Below are positions 62,289 to 64,000 of a stretch of 64,000 bases of DNA, piece after piece. The notes under the pieces are model-generated. The model was not told the origin of the DNA. It searched no databases and saw nothing but the letters and a program-made list of their open reading frames with translations. How positions within the stretch are numbered: position 1 is the stretch's first letter; each line of letters starts with the position of its first letter. Source of the DNA: Vespa crabro (lineage: Eukaryota; Arthropoda; Insecta; Hymenoptera; Vespidae); NCBI RefSeq assembly GCF_910589235.1, contig NC_060964.1:8776512-8840511 (forward strand), written 5' to 3'. The position numbers and the translations under genes were made by a program.

Positions 62289-64000
62289 TTGCGTCAGGGT
62301 TGCGTCAGGGTTGCGTCAGGGTTGCGTCAGGGTTGCGTCAGGGTTGCGTCAGGGTTGCGTCAGGGTTGCGTCAGGGTTGCGTCAGGGTTGCGTCAGGGTT
62401 GCGTCAGGGTTGCGTCAGGGTTGCGTCAGGGTTGCGTCAGGGTTGCGTCAGGGTTGCGTCAGGGTTGCGTCAGGGTTGCGTCAGGGTTGCGTCAGGGTTG
62501 CGTCAGGGTTGCGTCAGGGTTGCGTCAGGGTTGCGTCAGGGTTGCGTCAGGGTTGCGTCAGGGTTGCGTCAGGGTTGCGTCAGGGTTGCGTCAGGGTTGC
62601 GTCAGGGTTGCGTCAGGGTTGCGTCAGGTTGCGTCAGGGTTGCGTCAGGGTTGCGTCAGGGTTGCGTCAGGGTTGCGTCAGGGTTGCGTCAGGGTTGCGT
62701 CAGGGTTGCGTCAGGGTTGCGTCAGGGTTTGCGTCAGGGTTGCGTCAGGGTTGCGTCAGGGTTGCGTCAGGGTTGCGTCAGGGTTGCGTCAGGGTTGCGT
62801 CAGGGTTGCGTCAGGGTTGCGTCAGGGGTTGCGTCAGGGTTGCGTCAGGGTTGCGTCAGGGTTGCGTCAGGGTTGCGTCAGGGTTGCGTCAGGGTTGCGT
62901 CAGGGTTGCGTCAGGGTTGCGTCAGGGTTGCGTCAGGGTTGCGTCAGGGTTGCGTCAGGGTTGCGTCAGGGTTGCGTCAGGGTTGCGTCAGGGTTGCGTC
63001 AGGGTTGCGTCAGGGTTGCGTCAGGGTTGCGTCAGGGTTGCGTCAGGGTTGCGTCAGGGTTGCGTCAGGGTTGCGTCAGGGTTGCGTCAGGGTTGCGTCA
63101 GGGTTGCGTCAGGTTGCGTCAGGGTTGCGTCAGGGTTGCGTCAGGGTTGCGTCAGGGTTGCGTCAGGGTTGCGTCAGGGTTGCGTCAGGGTTGCGTCAGG
63201 GTTGCGTCAGGGTTGCGTCAGGGTTGCGTCAGGGTTGCGTCAGGGTTGCGTCAGGGTTGCGTCAGGGTTGCGTCAGGGTTGCGTCAGGGTTGCGTCAGGG
63301 TTGCGTCAGGGTTGCGTCAGGGTTGCGTCAGGGTTGCGTCAGGGTTGCGTCAGGGTTGCGTCAGGGTTGCGTCAGGGTTGCGTCAGGGTTGCGTCAGGGT
63401 TGCGTCAGGGTTGCGTCAGGGTTGCGTCAGGGTTGCGTCAGGGTTGCGTCAGGGTTGCGTCAGGGTTGCGTCAGGGTTGCGTCAGGGTTGCGTCAGGGTT
63501 GCGTCAGGGTTGCGTCAGGGTTGCGTCAGGGTTGCGTCAGGGTTGCGTCAGGGTTGCGTCAGGGTTGCGTCAGGGTTGCGTCAGGGTTGCGTCAGGGTTG
63601 CGTCAGGGTTTGCGTCAGGGTTGCGTCAGGGTTGCGTCAGGGTTGCGTCGGGGTTGCGTCAGGGTTGCGTCAGGGTTGCGTCAGGGTTGCGTCAGGGTTG
63701 CGTCAGGGTTGCGTCAGGGTTGCGTCAGGGTTGCGTCAGGGTTGCGTCAGGGTTGCGTCAGGGTTGCGTCAGGGTTGCGTCAGGGTTGCGTCAGGGTTGC
63801 GTCAGGTTGCGTCAGGGTTGCGTCAGGGTTGCGTCAGGGTTGCGTCAGGGTTGCGTCAGGGTTGCGTCAGGGTTGCGTCAGGGTTGCGTCAGGGTTGCGT
63901 CAGGGTTGCGTCAGGGTTGCGTCAGGGTTGCGTCAGGGTTGCGTCAGGGTTGCGTCAGGGTTGCGTCAGGGTTGCGTCAGGGTTGCGTCAGGGTTGCGTC
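62289..64000 (+). repeat. Telomeric repeat array (TTGCGTCAGGG)n, about 155 copies
   Basis: From 62,289 to the end of the window the sequence is tandem TTGCGTCAGGG, 11 nt. The G-rich strand runs 5' to 3' toward the right edge, as expected of a right-hand chromosome end. Only a few units deviate: 10-nt units lacking one G (near 62,625, 63,110 and 63,803), 12-nt units with an extra T or G (near 62,728, 62,824 and 63,610) and one A-to-G change (near 63,650). The array is still running at the window end, so its full length is unknown. Identification as telomere rests on position, orientation, G-richness and regularity; 11-nt motifs of this type have been reported in aculeate Hymenoptera, to my recollection. 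Confidence 0.93.

Overview
The window is eukaryotic, AT-rich chromosomal DNA that runs from a compact gene cluster (about 1-18.8 kb) through subtelomeric satellites into a telomere at the right edge. Genes have several short introns, mostly 60-400 bp. The encoded proteins are conserved metazoan families, and the terminal array is the 11-nt motif TTGCGTCAGGG instead of the insect TTAGG. Together this suggests an insect, most likely an aculeate hymenopteran. The taxon call rests partly on remembered literature about variant hymenopteran telomere motifs and is inference.

Gene region (1-18.8 kb). In order: 3' part of an XK-related membrane protein (+); dynein light chain roadblock (-); NAD(P)HX epimerase (-); exosome subunit RRP41/EXOSC4 (+); mitochondrial trifunctional enzyme beta subunit HADHB (-); CAF-1 p60/CHAF1B (+); mitochondrial ribosomal protein bL27m (+); tRNA-splicing endonuclease catalytic subunit TSEN34 (-); and a 16-exon gene (-) for a 1,024-residue coiled-coil protein with one C-terminal membrane segment and a 28-residue tail ending in SPPI, a KASH-like layout. 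I rebuilt exon joins by eye from GT/AG sites and phase. All complete models close in frame and have family-typical lengths where a family is known. NAXE/EXOSC4 and HADHB/CHAF1B are divergent pairs about 0.58 kb apart. EXOSC4/HADHB converge on a symmetric AATAAA/TTTATT site. These are housekeeping functions (mitochondrial fatty-acid oxidation and translation, RNA processing, chromatin assembly, NADPH repair, dynein transport), not an operon or a pathway cluster.

Subtelomere (about 20.6-62.3 kb). No convincing protein gene was found here. From left to right: a 304-bp satellite of about 29 copies, part of it in a 5-mer higher-order repeat of 1,520 bp; a 2-kb single-copy-like stretch; repeats of about 0.3 kb and then 165 bp; three macro-units of about 1.5-2.4 kb with a GC-richer core; a MITE-like element with perfect 24-bp terminal inverted repeats that grades into 272-bp tandem repeats; a short spacer; and a 22.8-kb T-rich minisatellite containing a 4.2-kb higher-order repeat. 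The last 0.5 kb of the minisatellite is nearly pure 44-bp monomers.

Telomere (62,289-64,000). About 155 copies of TTGCGTCAGGG, G-rich strand running outward, joined directly to a minisatellite monomer at CTGGTT. The most notable items are the non-canonical telomere with its clean junction, the telomere-like core of the adjacent minisatellite, and the KASH-like coiled-coil gene.
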